Part shown: positions 8,807 to 16,996 of the stretch, in pieces
Layout of the letters: each line of letters begins with the position of its first letter
Numbering within the stretch: the first letter of the stretch is position 1
Assembly: GCF_003003075.1 (NCBI RefSeq)
Contig: NZ_PVTX01000001.1
Coordinates: 62,001 to 126,000, forward strand
DNA length: 64,000 bases
Reading direction: 5' to 3'
Source: Isoptericola halotolerans
GTDB lineage: Bacteria; Actinomycetota; Actinomycetes; Actinomycetales; Cellulomonadaceae
Notes under the pieces: model-generated
The model's input: the letters and a program-made list of their open reading frames with translations, nothing else
Told to the model about the DNA's origin: nothing
The model's database searches: none
Position numbers and translations under genes: made by a program

Positions 8807-10498
8807 TCAGCCGGCGAACGCCGGTTCGTGGGTGGTGAGCAGCTCGTCGGCGGCGGGGCCGAGGGCCGCGCGCAGCGTGAGCATCCCGCCGGACAGCGAC
8901 GCGGAGTCGAGACCGGCCTGCACCAGGACGCGGTGGGCGATGTGCGACCGCACGCCGGAGCCGCACAGCGCCCGGACGGGCCGGCCGGCGGCGGCCTCCC
9001 GGACCTCGTCGAGGCGTTCGCGCAGCTCGGTGTGCGGCACGTTGAGCGATCCGGGGAGGTGACCGGTCGCGAACTCGGCGCGGCTGCGGACGTCCAGGAC
9101 GAGCGCCTCGGCCGTCACCGCGTCGAGCTCCGCGACGTGCCAGGTCCGCAGCGTGCCGTCGAGCACGTTGCTCGCGGCCATCCCGGCCAGGTTCACCGGG
9201 TCCTTGGCGGCGCCGTACGGCGGGGCGTAGGCGAGGTCCAGGTCGATGAGGTCCTCGACGTGCAGGCCGGCGCGGAGCGCGGTCGCGAGCACGTCGATGC
9301 GCTTGTCGACCCCGGCACGGCCGACGGCCTGCGCGCCGAGGAGGCGGCCGTCGTCGGCGCCGAAGTGCACGACGAGGTGGATCTGCTCGCTGCCGGGGAA
9401 CCAGCCGACGTGGTGGCTGGGGTGCAGGTGCAGGGTGTGGAAGGCGGTGCCCGCCGCGGCGAGCGCGGCGCGGTTGGCCCCGGTGGTCGCCGCGGTGAGC
9501 TCGCCGACGCGGACGACGGCGGTCCCGACGGCGGCGGGGATCGGCCGCGCGGACGCCGGGCGCAGGACGTGGTCCGCGACGAGGCGTCCGGCACGGTTCG
9601 CCGGTCCGGCCAGCGCGACCGGTCGCCGGACGCCGGTGACGGCGTCGGTGCTGACGGTCGCGTCGCCGACCGCCCACACGTCGGGGAGGTTGGTGCGGCC
9701 GTGCTCGTCGACGACGATCGCGCCGCGCTCGGTCTCGACACCGGCCCGCGCGAACACCTCGGTGTCGGGCCGGACACCCACGGAGAGGACGACGAGGTCG
9801 GCGTCGGCGCGCGTGCCGTCGGCGAGGACGACGACGTCGTGCGCGGCCCCGGGCAGGACCTCGGTGGCGGCGACGCCGGAGCGGACGGCCACGCCGAGCC
9901 GCCGGAGCTCGTCGGTCACGAGCGACGCGAGCTCCGGCTCCAGCGGTGGGAGCACGTGGTCGGCGAGCTCGACCACGGTCACGTCCAGGCCTTGCTGGGC
10001 GAGGGCCTCGGCGGCCTCCAGCCCGATGAACCCGGCACCGAGCACGACGGCGCGGCGGGCGCCCGCGGTGATCCGCTCCCGCAGGGCGGTGGCGTCGGCG
10101 ACGGTGCGCAGGGTGCGCACGCGCGGCGAGTCGAGGCCGGGCACCGGCGGCCGGACGGCCTGGGCGCCGGGCGAGAGGATGAGCGCGTCGTAGCGGAGCG
10201 TCTCGGTGCCGGCCGCGGTCCGGACGGTGAGGGTGCGGGACGCGGCATCGAGCCCGACGATGTCGTGCCGCGTGCGCACGTCGAGGTTCAGCGCGGCCCG
10301 CAGGGACTCGGGCGTCTGGACGAGGAGGGAGTCGGCGGCGGGGATCTCGCCGCCGACGTGGTACGGCAGCCCGCACCCGGCGAACGAGACGTGCTCGCCC
10401 CGGTCGAGGACGATGATCTCGGCGCTCTCGTCGAGACGCCGCGCCCGGGCCGCGGCGCTCATGCCGCCGCCGACCCCACCCACGATGACGATTCTCAT
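8807..10498 (-). CDS. CoA-disulfide reductase-like FAD enzyme fused to rhodanese
   Basis: The 563-residue protein begins with an FAD Rossmann motif (IVIVGGVGGGMSAA). It has the CoADR-type single active Cys in SFAGCGLPY (Cys42), a second NAD(P)H Rossmann segment (VVLGAGFIGLEAAEAL), and a C-terminal rhodanese domain with a six-residue loop CGSGVR (Cys512). Enzymes of this layout reduce CoA persulfide, polysulfide or CoA disulfide and pass sulfane sulfur to the rhodanese Cys. It heads a minus-strand operon with the CstR-like repressor and the small Cys protein. A C5G5 palindrome overlaps its likely -10 region, so derepression by sulfide-derived persulfides is expected. Confidence 0.9.
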   Translation of the reverse strand: MRIVIVGGVGGGMSAAARARRLDESAEIIVLDRGEHVSFAGCGLPYHVGGEIPAADSLLVQTPESLRAALNLDVRTRHDIVGLDAASRTLTVRTAAGTETLRYDALILSPGAQAVRPPVPGLDSPRVRTLRTVADATALRERITAGARRAVVLGAGFIGLEAAEALAQQGLDVTVVELADHVLPPLEPELASLVTDELRRLGVAVRSGVAATEVLPGAAHDVVVLADGTRADADLVVLSVGVRPDTEVFARAGVETERGAIVVDEHGRTNLPDVWAVGDATVSTDAVTGVRRPVALAGPANRAGRLVADHVLRPASARPIPAAVGTAVVRVGELTAATTGANRAALAAAGTAFHTLHLHPSHHVGWFPGSEQIHLVVHFGADDGRLLGAQAVGRAGVDKRIDVLATALRAGLHVEDLIDLDLAYAPPYGAAKDPVNLAGMAASNVLDGTLRTWHVAELDAVTAEALVLDVRSRAEFATGHLPGSLNVPHTELRERLDEVREAAAGRPVRALCGSGVRSHIAHRVLVQAGLDSASLSGGMLTLRAALGPAADELLTTHEPAFAG

Positions 10499-10510
10499 GC
10501 GGTCGACGGT

Positions 10511-10528
10511 AATACCCCCGGGGGTATT
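10511..10528. promoter_or_regulatory. CstR/CsoR-type operator
   Basis: The perfect 18-base palindrome AATACCCCCGGGGGTATT lies 12 bases upstream of the start at 10498. Its TATT edge runs into TATTAC, a plausible minus-strand -10 hexamer. AT-flanked C-tract/G-tract repeats are the known binding sites of CsoR/CstR proteins, and a CstR-like gene is in this operon. The short leader implies that repressor binding would directly block RNA polymerase. Confidence 0.85.
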
Positions 10529-10543
10529 TGTCGAACCGCCTGC

Positions 10544-11560
10544 TCAGACGTTCGTGCGCACCACCATCTTGCCGACGTTGCCGCCGCGCATCATGTCCAG
10601 GAACGCCTGCGGTGCGTTCTCGATGCCGTCGACGACGGTCTCGTCGTAGGCGATCCTGCCGTCGGCGAACCAGCCCGACATGAGCTCCTGGAACCGGGGG
10701 GCGTGGTCCATGTAGCTCGGCAGCGTGAAGCCCTGGAGCGTCAGGCTCCGCGTGACGATGTTGGACAGGTTGTCCGGCCCGGGCGTGCGCTCGGTGTCGT
10801 TGTACTGCGAGATGGCGCCGCACAGGGCGACGCGCCCACCGGTGTTCATGCGGTCCAGCGCCGCCTCCAGGTGGTCGCCGCCGACGTTGTCGAAGAACAC
10901 GTCGACGCCGTCGGGCGTGACCTCGCGCAGCTGGCGCCGCACGGGGGCGTCCTTGTAGTTGAACGCGGCGTCGTACCCGTACTTGCCGGTCAGCAGCTCG
11001 ACCTTCTCGGCCGATCCCGCCGAGCCGATCACTTGCGAGGCGCCGAGCAGGCGGGCGATCTGCCCGACGGCCGTACCCACGGCGCCGGCCGCACCGGAGA
11101 CGAACACGGTGTCGCCCTCGCGCAGGCCGGCGACGGCGGTGAGGCCGACGTAGGCGGTGAGCCCGGTCAGGCCGAAGATGCCGAGGTAGAGCGACAGTGG
11201 CGCGCCGGGGATCTCCGGCACCACCTGGAAGCCGCGGGCGTCCTCCTGGACGACGTCACGCCAGCCGTACTGGTGCTGGACCACCGCGCCGACCGGGACG
11301 TCGTCGGACGCGGACTCGACGACGCGGCCGACGGCGCCGCCCGTCATGGTCTCGCCGAGCGCGAAGGGCGGGACGTAGCTCTTGGCGTCGTTCATGCGGC
11401 CCCGCATGTACGGGTCGACGGAGACGAACTCGTTGACGACGCGCACCTGGCCGGGCTCGAGGTCGCCGTAGGTCACCTGGACGGTGCGGAAGGTGTCCTC
11501 GGTGGGCCAGCCGGTGGGACGGGCGGCGAGCTGGACCTGGGTGGACGTGACGTCGGACAT
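10544..11560 (-). CDS. NADP-dependent oxidoreductase (MDR superfamily, CurA / prostaglandin-reductase type)
   Basis: The 338-residue medium-chain reductase has no zinc-ligand motifs. Family hallmarks are ARPTGWPTEDTF at the N-terminus, VSVDPYMRGRM, the nucleotide-binding VSGAAGAVGTAVGQIA and FDNVGGDHLEAAL. Members reduce the double bond of alpha,beta-unsaturated ketones and aldehydes with NADPH. The ATG at 11560 was chosen because the family N-terminus starts there; the open frame upstream is unrelated. It lies 62 bases after the DUF1304 gene on the same strand. It may therefore belong to the TetR-controlled unit at 12049-12090, possibly as an electrophile or xenobiotic detoxification enzyme. 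Confidence 0.88.
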   Translation of the reverse strand: MSDVTSTQVQLAARPTGWPTEDTFRTVQVTYGDLEPGQVRVVNEFVSVDPYMRGRMNDAKSYVPPFALGETMTGGAVGRVVESASDDVPVGAVVQHQYGWRDVVQEDARGFQVVPEIPGAPLSLYLGIFGLTGLTAYVGLTAVAGLREGDTVFVSGAAGAVGTAVGQIARLLGASQVIGSAGSAEKVELLTGKYGYDAAFNYKDAPVRRQLREVTPDGVDVFFDNVGGDHLEAALDRMNTGGRVALCGAISQYNDTERTPGPDNLSNIVTRSLTLQGFTLPSYMDHAPRFQELMSGWFADGRIAYDETVVDGIENAPQAFLDMMRGGNVGKMVVRTNV

Positions 11561-11622
11561 GAGGGGACCTGCCTTGGTTCGGGTGCGGTTTCCGGTCAGT
11601 GCACGGGGCTGGGGTGAGCGGT

Positions 11623-12021
11623 TCAGACGGTGAAGCCGACGACGAGCGCGACGACGGCGAGCAGCGGCAGGACGCCCTGCTTCAGCGCCGCCCCGCGCTT
11701 GCCGGGCGAGGAGGCGAACAGCACAAGGGCGGCCGCGGCCATCGACCCGGTGCCGGCGAGCACGAGGGCCGACCCGGCGGCGTCGAGCCCCGAGCCCTCG
11801 GCGCCGGCCGCAGCCAGCACGATGCCGACGGCCGTGACGACCGCGAGGAACAGGTTGTAGAAGCCCTGGTTGAACGCCATCTCTCGGGTGGCGGCCGCCT
11901 CCTGCTCGCTGGTGCCGAACACCGCGCGGGCGCGCGTGGTCCAGACCACCGACTCCAGCCAGAAGATGTAGACGTGGAGGGCGGCGGCGAGGCCGGCCAG
12001 GACGAGTCCGACGACGGTCAC
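11623..12021 (-). CDS. DUF1304 family membrane protein
   Basis: The 132-residue protein has four predicted membrane helices. The family features are ALHVYIFWLESVVWTTRARAVFG and the loop AFNQGFYNLFLA. DUF1304 proteins are small integral membrane proteins of unknown function, often beside TetR regulators. Its start is 28 bases from the first of two TetR operators and it diverges from the TetR gene, so it is the likely regulated target. Confidence 0.85.
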   Translation of the reverse strand: MTVVGLVLAGLAAALHVYIFWLESVVWTTRARAVFGTSEQEAAATREMAFNQGFYNLFLAVVTAVGIVLAAAGAEGSGLDAAGSALVLAGTGSMAAAALVLFASSPGKRGAALKQGVLPLLAVVALVVGFTV

Positions 12022-12048
12022 GGGTGCTCCCTGCTCGCGCTGCGGTTC

Positions 12049-12090
12049 TGAAACGATCGGTCCACAATCTATACTGGAACGATCGTTCCA
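12049..12090. promoter_or_regulatory. Twin TetR operators in a divergent promoter
   Basis: TGGAACGATCGTTCCA at 12075-12090 is a perfect 16-base palindrome. TGAAACGATCGGTCCA at 12049-12064 is a near copy, with centres 26 bases apart. They lie between the DUF1304 gene and a tetR gene, the standard place for autoregulation plus control of the divergent target. The second copy is 17 bases upstream of the tetR ATG. Confidence 0.8.
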
Positions 12091-12107
12091 ACAACCGGAG
12101 GGCAGTG

Positions 12108-12686
12108 ATGGGCAGGGCGCAGGCCTTCGACACCGACCGCGTCGTGCGGGCGGCGCTCGGCGTGTTCTGGCGCTCCGGCTACGAGGCGGCGTCGGTCCCG
12201 GCGCTCGAGGAGGCGACCGGGCTGAACCGGTCGAGCATCTACCACGCCTTCGGGTCCAAGCGCGGGCTCTTCGACGCGGCCGTGCAGACCTACCTCGACG
12301 ACGTCGTCCGGCCGCGCCTGCGCCCGCTGCTCGCCGACCCGGTCGCCCCGGACGCCGTCGTGGAATACTTCACGGGGCTGCGTGACGCGCTCGCGCGCAC
12401 CGGCGAGATCCAGGCGGACAGCGGCTGCCTGCTCGTCAACACCTCCGGCGCGCCGATCGCCCGCGACGAGGCGGTCCGCCGCACGGTGGCGGACTACCGT
12501 GCCGAGCTCCGGGCCGCGCTGGGCCGCGGCGTCGACGCCCGGTTCCCGGCACGCGACCACGCCGAGCGAGACCGGCTCGCCGAGCTGTGCACCTCGCTGG
12601 TGGTCAGCGCCTTCGCGCTCGTCCGCGTCGACCCGGACAGCGCCGTGGGCTCGCTGGACAGCGCTCTCGTGCTGCTCGAGGCCTGA
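12108..12686 (+). CDS. TetR-family transcriptional repressor
   Basis: The 192-residue protein has an N-terminal HTH (FDTDRVVRAALGVFWRSGYEAASVPALEEATGLNRSSIYHAFGSKRGLF) in the TetR_N arrangement and a helical ligand domain with a Cys in DSGCLLVN. The DSGCLLVN signature is seen in the regulators related to AcrR/YxaF-type TetR proteins. The ATG at 12108 has GGAGGG eight bases upstream. The paired palindromes immediately upstream argue that it represses itself and the DUF1304/oxidoreductase genes. The inducer is unknown, perhaps an electrophile handled by the reductase. Confidence 0.9.
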   Translation: MGRAQAFDTDRVVRAALGVFWRSGYEAASVPALEEATGLNRSSIYHAFGSKRGLFDAAVQTYLDDVVRPRLRPLLADPVAPDAVVEYFTGLRDALARTGEIQADSGCLLVNTSGAPIARDEAVRRTVADYRAELRAALGRGVDARFPARDHAERDRLAELCTSLVVSAFALVRVDPDSAVGSLDSALVLLEA

Positions 12687-12702
12687 GCGCGGTGCGGGTC
12701 GG

Positions 12703-13407
12703 TCAGGCGGGTCGGACCGCGGCGAGCGGCGCGGACTCCTCCAGGCGCGCGTCGAGCATGCGCACGGTGGCGTCGACGGTCGCGAGCGTCGAGGCGTCGT
12801 GCGACACCAGCAGCGTCGCCGCCGCCATCTCGCGGGCCAGTCCCGTGATCAGCTCGACCACCTGCGTGCCGCGCTCGTGGTCGAGCGCGGAGGTCGGCTC
12901 GTCGACGAGCAGCACCTCGGGCCGCCCGACGAGGGCGCGGGCGATCGCGACCCGCTGACGCTGCCCGCCGGACAGCTGCGCGGGCCGCTTGTGCGCGTGG
13001 TCGGCCACGCCGACGGCGTCGAGCAGCTCCATGCCGCGCTCGCGCACGCTGGCCGGGCGCTTCCCGCGCAGGTGGGCGTGCAGCTCGAGCTGCTCCAGCG
13101 CCGTCAACGACCCGAGCAGCTGCGGCGACTGGAACACCATGCCGATGCGCTCGAGCCGTACGCGCGTCGAGTCGGCCACCGAGGTGTCGGGCGTGAACAC
13201 GACGTCAGCACCGATGGTGACCGTGCCGCGGCTGGGCTGGGTCAGTCCGGCCGCGACGGCCAGGAGGCTGGACTTGCCGGCACCGGACGGACCCAGCAGG
13301 GCGGTGGTCGTGCCGGCAGGGACGGTGAGGTCGACGTCGTCGACGGCGGTGAGGGTGCTGTCCCCGTCGGGGTAGACGAGGGTGATGTGCTCCAGGTGCA
13401 GGTCCAC
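12703..13407 (-). CDS. ABC transporter ATP-binding protein (MacB/LolD type)
   Basis: The 234-residue ATPase has Walker A GPSGAGKSS, a Q-loop in VFQSPQLL, signature LSGGQRQRVAIARAL and Walker B VLLVDEPTSALD. The sequence class is that of FtsX-type exporters (MacB, LolD, bacitracin-resistance systems). It follows its permease gene by 30 bases on the minus strand. A NarL-type two-component system diverges upstream, so the pair probably answers to a membrane or envelope signal. The substrate is unknown. Confidence 0.9.
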   Translation of the reverse strand: MDLHLEHITLVYPDGDSTLTAVDDVDLTVPAGTTTALLGPSGAGKSSLLAVAAGLTQPSRGTVTIGADVVFTPDTSVADSTRVRLERIGMVFQSPQLLGSLTALEQLELHAHLRGKRPASVRERGMELLDAVGVADHAHKRPAQLSGGQRQRVAIARALVGRPEVLLVDEPTSALDHERGTQVVELITGLAREMAAATLLVSHDASTLATVDATVRMLDARLEESAPLAAVRPA

Positions 13408-13437
13408 GGGTGGCTCCTTCGGTGCGGGCGAGGACGG

Positions 13438-14562
13438 TCAGCGGGCGGCGAGGGCCGCGTGCGGGTCGATGCGGGTGATGCGCGCCACCGAGACGCCGGC
13501 GCCGACGAGGCCGAGGAGGATCAGGCCCGCGGCGGGCACGAGGGTCGTAGCGGTGGTGACGACGACGGGGACGGCGTCCGGCAGCAGGGTCGCGGCGGCC
13601 ACAGACAGCCCGGTGCCGACCGCGACGCCACCGACCAGCAGCACCGCGGCCTGTCCGAGGGCGTCGCGCAGCAGGTAGCCGGTGGAGCCACCGAGGGCCT
13701 TCAGCACGGCGATGTCGCCGGAGCGGCTGATGGTCCAGACGGTGAAGAACGCGCCCACCACGAGGGCGGAGATGACCAGCAGGAACGCCTGCATCGTGGT
13801 CAGCGACGTGTTCTCGCCGGCGAAGGACGACACGGCCGAGCGGGCGTCCGAGGTGGTGACGGTCGTGGTGCCGAGCGCGTCGTCCGCCGCGGCGAGGTCG
13901 GCGTCGTCGGTCGTGGTGAGGGCGACGACGGTCGCCACAGGGTCGGCACCGCCGCCGGCGGTCGCGGAGCCGCGGGCGCCGATGTCCTGCCAGTCGTCGA
14001 GCGAGGTCCACACGACGGGGGTGTGGGAGAACGACTGGTCGGCCTCCACGGTCGCGGCGACGGTGAGGGCGGTCCCGCCGAGCGTCACGATGTCGCCGGT
14101 CTGCGCATCGAGGGCGCCCGCGGCCTCGGGGGTGAGCACGACGGTGCCCGGCTCGACGTCCCCGGCCTCGCCGTCGTCACCCTCGCCGTCAGAACCGGGC
14201 ACCAGGTTCGTGCCCTCGTCGACGCCGAGCGCGGTCACCGACGCCGTGGTGCCGTCCGTCTCGGCGCGGGTCGTCGCCACGCCCAGCGGGTCGGCGGACT
14301 CGACGCCCTCGACGTCGGCCCAGGCATCCCACTGGTCGGCCTCGACGCGCGAGGCGGTGAACTCGGGGGCGTCGTCCTCCGCGGGCATGGAGAACGCGAT
14401 GTGGTCTGCGGGCAGGTCGGTGACGGCGGACGTCGACTCCCGAGCGAGGCCTGCGGTGAGGGAGGCGAGGAACGTGACGAGGAAGGTGATGAGCACGATC
14501 ACCACGGACATCAGGACGAAGCGGCCTCGGGCATGCTGCAGATCGCGCAGGGCGACGAACAC
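13438..14562 (-). CDS. FtsX-like ABC transporter permease
   Basis: The protein has about 374 residues. One N-terminal helix (LMSVVIVLITFLVTFLASL) is followed by a roughly 200-residue extracytoplasmic domain rich in Asp, Glu and Thr, then three C-terminal helices around VAVLKALGGSTGYLLRDALGQAAV, the coupling region of MacB/FtsX permeases. The GTG at 14562 gives the usual MFVALRDLQ start and has GGAGG five bases upstream. A GTG at 14574 is the longer alternative. It forms an exporter or mechanotransmission complex with the downstream ATPase. Confidence 0.88.
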   Translation of the reverse strand: MFVALRDLQHARGRFVLMSVVIVLITFLVTFLASLTAGLARESTSAVTDLPADHIAFSMPAEDDAPEFTASRVEADQWDAWADVEGVESADPLGVATTRAETDGTTASVTALGVDEGTNLVPGSDGEGDDGEAGDVEPGTVVLTPEAAGALDAQTGDIVTLGGTALTVAATVEADQSFSHTPVVWTSLDDWQDIGARGSATAGGGADPVATVVALTTTDDADLAAADDALGTTTVTTSDARSAVSSFAGENTSLTTMQAFLLVISALVVGAFFTVWTISRSGDIAVLKALGGSTGYLLRDALGQAAVLLVGGVAVGTGLSVAAATLLPDAVPVVVTTATTLVPAAGLILLGLVGAGVSVARITRIDPHAALAAR

Positions 14563-14720
14563 GGGAACCTCCACACACGTTGGCTGGGACTGCCTCCAGC
14601 CTCGGTGTGGGCAGGCGTGCGGTCATCGCGATCCGGGGTGATCCTGCGGAGCCGAAGGTGTGGTCCGCCGATCAACCTTTCGGACGATGCGCCGCCGCCG
14701 GGCCTGGCTACCGTGGACAG

Positions 14721-15983
14721 GTGATCCGCCACCCCCTGCCGTCGGCGACCCGCGGCGTCATCCAGGGACTGGACGTCCTGATCGCGGCCCTCGTCGTGGT
14801 CGCCGTGGTGCAGGCGCCCTCGGGCGTCGGCTGGCCTGTGCTGCTCGTCGCGGGAGCGTTCGGCGCGCTCTACGTCTGGGGTCGTCTGGTCGTGCGGGTG
14901 CACGAACGGTCCGTGGACACCCCCAGGGGACGCTGGTGGCCGGACGTCGCGTGGATCGCCGCACTCCTGGTCGCCTGGGCCGCGCTGCTGTGGCTGTCCC
15001 CGGCGGCGCTCTGGCTCGCGTTCCCGCTCATGCTGCTGCAGATGCACGCTCTCGGTCCCCACCGCGGCGTCGTCGCGGTCGTCCTCACCGCGGTGCTCGC
15101 CGTCGCCGACGGCCTGCTGGTGCAGGCCGACGTCGGCGAGCCCTGGACCGGGTTCGTGCTCGGCCCGGTGCTCGGAGCGGCTGTCGCCGTGGGCGTGGTC
15201 AGCGGTATCGAGGCGTTCGTCCGCGAGTCCCAGACGCGCCAGCGCACCGTCGACGAGCTGACCCAGGTGCGCCAGCACCTCGCCCAGGCCGAGCGGGAGC
15301 GGGCCGTCACCGACGAACGGGCCCGCCTCGCCCGGGACATCCACGACACCCTGGCGCAGTCCCTGTCCGCGATCGAGCTGCTGCTCCGCGCGGCGGACGA
15401 CGCCGTCGGCACCGACGACGACAAGGCACGGACGCTGATCGAACAGGCGCGCGCCGCGGCGCGCGACAGCCTCGCCGAGGCGCGGCGCGTCGTCGAGGAC
15501 CTCACTCCCGGTGACCTCGAACGCACCACCCTCGTCGCGGCGCTGCGCCGGGTCGCCGAGCGCGCCGCGACCACCGACGACGACACCGACGACGACACCG
15601 ACGCCGGACGGCGGAGGCCGTTGGCGGTCTCGGTCCGCACCAGCGGCACGCCCCGCCCCCTGCCGGTTCCGCTGGAGACCGCGCTGCTGCGCATCGCCCA
15701 GTCCGCACTCGCCAACGTCACCGAGCACGCGGGCGCCGCCCATGCCCGGATGACGGTGACCTATGACGACGACACCGTCACCCTCGACGTCGTCGATGAC
15801 GGCACGGGGTTCGACGCCGCACGGCTGGGCGACGACCGAGCCCGCGGACGAGGCTTCGGCATCCCCGCCATCCGCTCGCGCGTCCACGAGCTCGGTGGCA
15901 CCCTCGCGCTGGAGACCAGCCCCGGCAGCGGGACCGCCGTCGCCGTCACCCTGCCCACCCGAGGACCGGAGGACGCCCCATGA
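14721..15983 (+). CDS. NarL-type sensor histidine kinase
   Basis: The 420-residue protein has a block of about five N-terminal membrane helices (residues 15-165) with little extracytoplasmic sequence. A coiled linker, a HisKA_3 domain with ARLARDIHDTLAQSLSAIELL and a HATPase domain with RGFGIPAIRSRVHELGG follow. The GTG start is preceded six bases away by TACCGT, a plausible -10, with no ribosome-binding site, so the mRNA is probably leaderless. It overlaps its response regulator by ATGA and diverges from the ABC permease, the likely target. Confidence 0.9.
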   Translation: MIRHPLPSATRGVIQGLDVLIAALVVVAVVQAPSGVGWPVLLVAGAFGALYVWGRLVVRVHERSVDTPRGRWWPDVAWIAALLVAWAALLWLSPAALWLAFPLMLLQMHALGPHRGVVAVVLTAVLAVADGLLVQADVGEPWTGFVLGPVLGAAVAVGVVSGIEAFVRESQTRQRTVDELTQVRQHLAQAERERAVTDERARLARDIHDTLAQSLSAIELLLRAADDAVGTDDDKARTLIEQARAAARDSLAEARRVVEDLTPGDLERTTLVAALRRVAERAATTDDDTDDDTDAGRRRPLAVSVRTSGTPRPLPVPLETALLRIAQSALANVTEHAGAAHARMTVTYDDDTVTLDVVDDGTGFDAARLGDDRARGRGFGIPAIRSRVHELGGTLALETSPGSGTAVAVTLPTRGPEDAP

Positions 15984-16600
15984 TCGACGTCGTCCTCGCC
16001 GACGACCACCCGGTGGTCCGCGCCGGGTTGCGCGCCGTCGTCGACAGCCAGCCGGACATGCAGGTCGTCCACGAGACCTCGACCGCCGAAGACCTGCTCG
16101 CCTGGCTCGACGACGGCGGCCAGGCCGACGTCATCCTCCTCGACCTGCGCTTCGGCGACGCCCGGATGGGCGGGGCCACAGCCACCGGGACCATCGTGCG
16201 CCGGCACCGCACGCCGGTGCTCGTCGTCACCACCTACGGGACCGACGCCGACATCCTCGCCGCCATCGAGGCCGGCGCCACCGGCTACCTCCTCAAGGAC
16301 GCACCCACCGACGAGCTCGCCCGCGCCGTCCGGTCGGCCGCCGCAGGAGAGGTCGCCCTCGGACCGGACGTACAGCGCCGGCTCCTCGGCCGGATGCGGA
16401 GCCCGAGCGAGAACCTCAGCACACGCGAGCTCGAGGTTCTGCGCCTGGTCGCAGCAGGCCGCTCCAACGACGCCATCGCACGCGAGCTCTTCGTCTCCGT
16501 CGCCACCATCAAGTCGCACCTGGCCCACATCAACACCAAGCTCGGCACCCGGTCACGCACCGCAGCCGCCGCGACCGCACGCGACCGCGGCATGCTCTGA
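15980..16600 (+). CDS. NarL/LuxR-family response regulator
   Basis: The 206-residue regulator has a receiver domain (VVLADDHPVVRAGL; acceptor in VILLDLRFGD; Lys in YLLKDAPTDEL). A C-terminal LuxR HTH follows (LSTRELEVLRLVAAGRSNDAIARELFVSVATIKSHL). It is co-translated with the kinase. A spaced repeat around 14652-14696 in the divergent promoter (CCGAAGGT ... ACCTTTCGG) is a candidate binding site, though the arms differ by one base. Confidence 0.92.
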   Translation: MIDVVLADDHPVVRAGLRAVVDSQPDMQVVHETSTAEDLLAWLDDGGQADVILLDLRFGDARMGGATATGTIVRRHRTPVLVVTTYGTDADILAAIEAGATGYLLKDAPTDELARAVRSAAAGEVALGPDVQRRLLGRMRSPSENLSTRELEVLRLVAAGRSNDAIARELFVSVATIKSHLAHINTKLGTRSRTAAAATARDRGML

Positions 16601-16623
16601 CCTCGAAGCTACCTGAATCCTGG

Positions 16624-16674
16624 ATCTGCCTGAATTCGGGCAGATTCTGGACACTCATGCGCGAGGAGCGCATG
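16624..16674. other. Two successive inverted repeats
   Basis: ATCTGCC/GGCAGAT (16624-16630 and 16639-16645, eight-base loop) is followed by CATGCGC/GCGCATG (16656-16662 and 16668-16674, five-base loop GAGGA). They fill the 82 bases between the response regulator and the 86-residue ORF. The second stem buries a GAGGAG purine run. It may be a terminator or a translational control element; neither has a T-tract. Confidence 0.4.
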
Positions 16675-16682
16675 ATGAACCG

Positions 16683-16943
16683 GTGACCGACGCCGAGCTC
16701 GTCTCCCGCGTGGCGCTCACGACGGGCCTGAACCCGTCGGAGGCGGCGCGCGTGGTCGAGGACGTCCTCGCCTGGTACTCCGAACCGGTCGAGGACTACG
16801 TCCGGCGCCGCCACGCGGCCCTGCAGACCTCGGGGCACCGCAACGCCGAGATCTACGCGCGCATCACCACGGAGCTGCAGGACCGCGTCGTGGCCGCGCC
16901 GGAGCTCACCGAGCGCCAGGTCCGCCGGATCGTCTACGGATAG
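16683..16943 (+). CDS. Conserved small protein of unknown function
   Basis: The 86-residue mostly helical protein (MTDAELVSRVALTTGLNPSEAARVVEDVLAWY...) starts at GTG. The two ATGs just upstream are out of frame. LNPSEAARVVEDVL resembles the N-terminal helix pair of small DNA-binding or regulatory proteins, but I do not recognise the family. The ribosome-binding purines may be sequestered in the hairpin at 16656-16674. It lies 53 bases before glmS on the same strand, so co-transcription is possible. Confidence 0.6.
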   Translation: MTDAELVSRVALTTGLNPSEAARVVEDVLAWYSEPVEDYVRRRHAALQTSGHRNAEIYARITTELQDRVVAAPELTERQVRRIVYG

Positions 16944-16996
16944 CCCACCGGCAGGCATCCACCCCTCACACCCGTCACCACCCTGGAGCAGCACCC

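Noticed and set aside
10511-10528. A Rho-independent terminator for the MDR reductase gene
   Set aside because: The C5G5 palindrome has no loop or T-tract and matches CstR/CsoR operators better; it overlaps the downstream promoter.
8387-11617. A 1,076-residue plus-strand frame
   Set aside because: Antisense to the sulfur operon and the MDR reductase, both of which have clear catalytic motifs on the minus strand.
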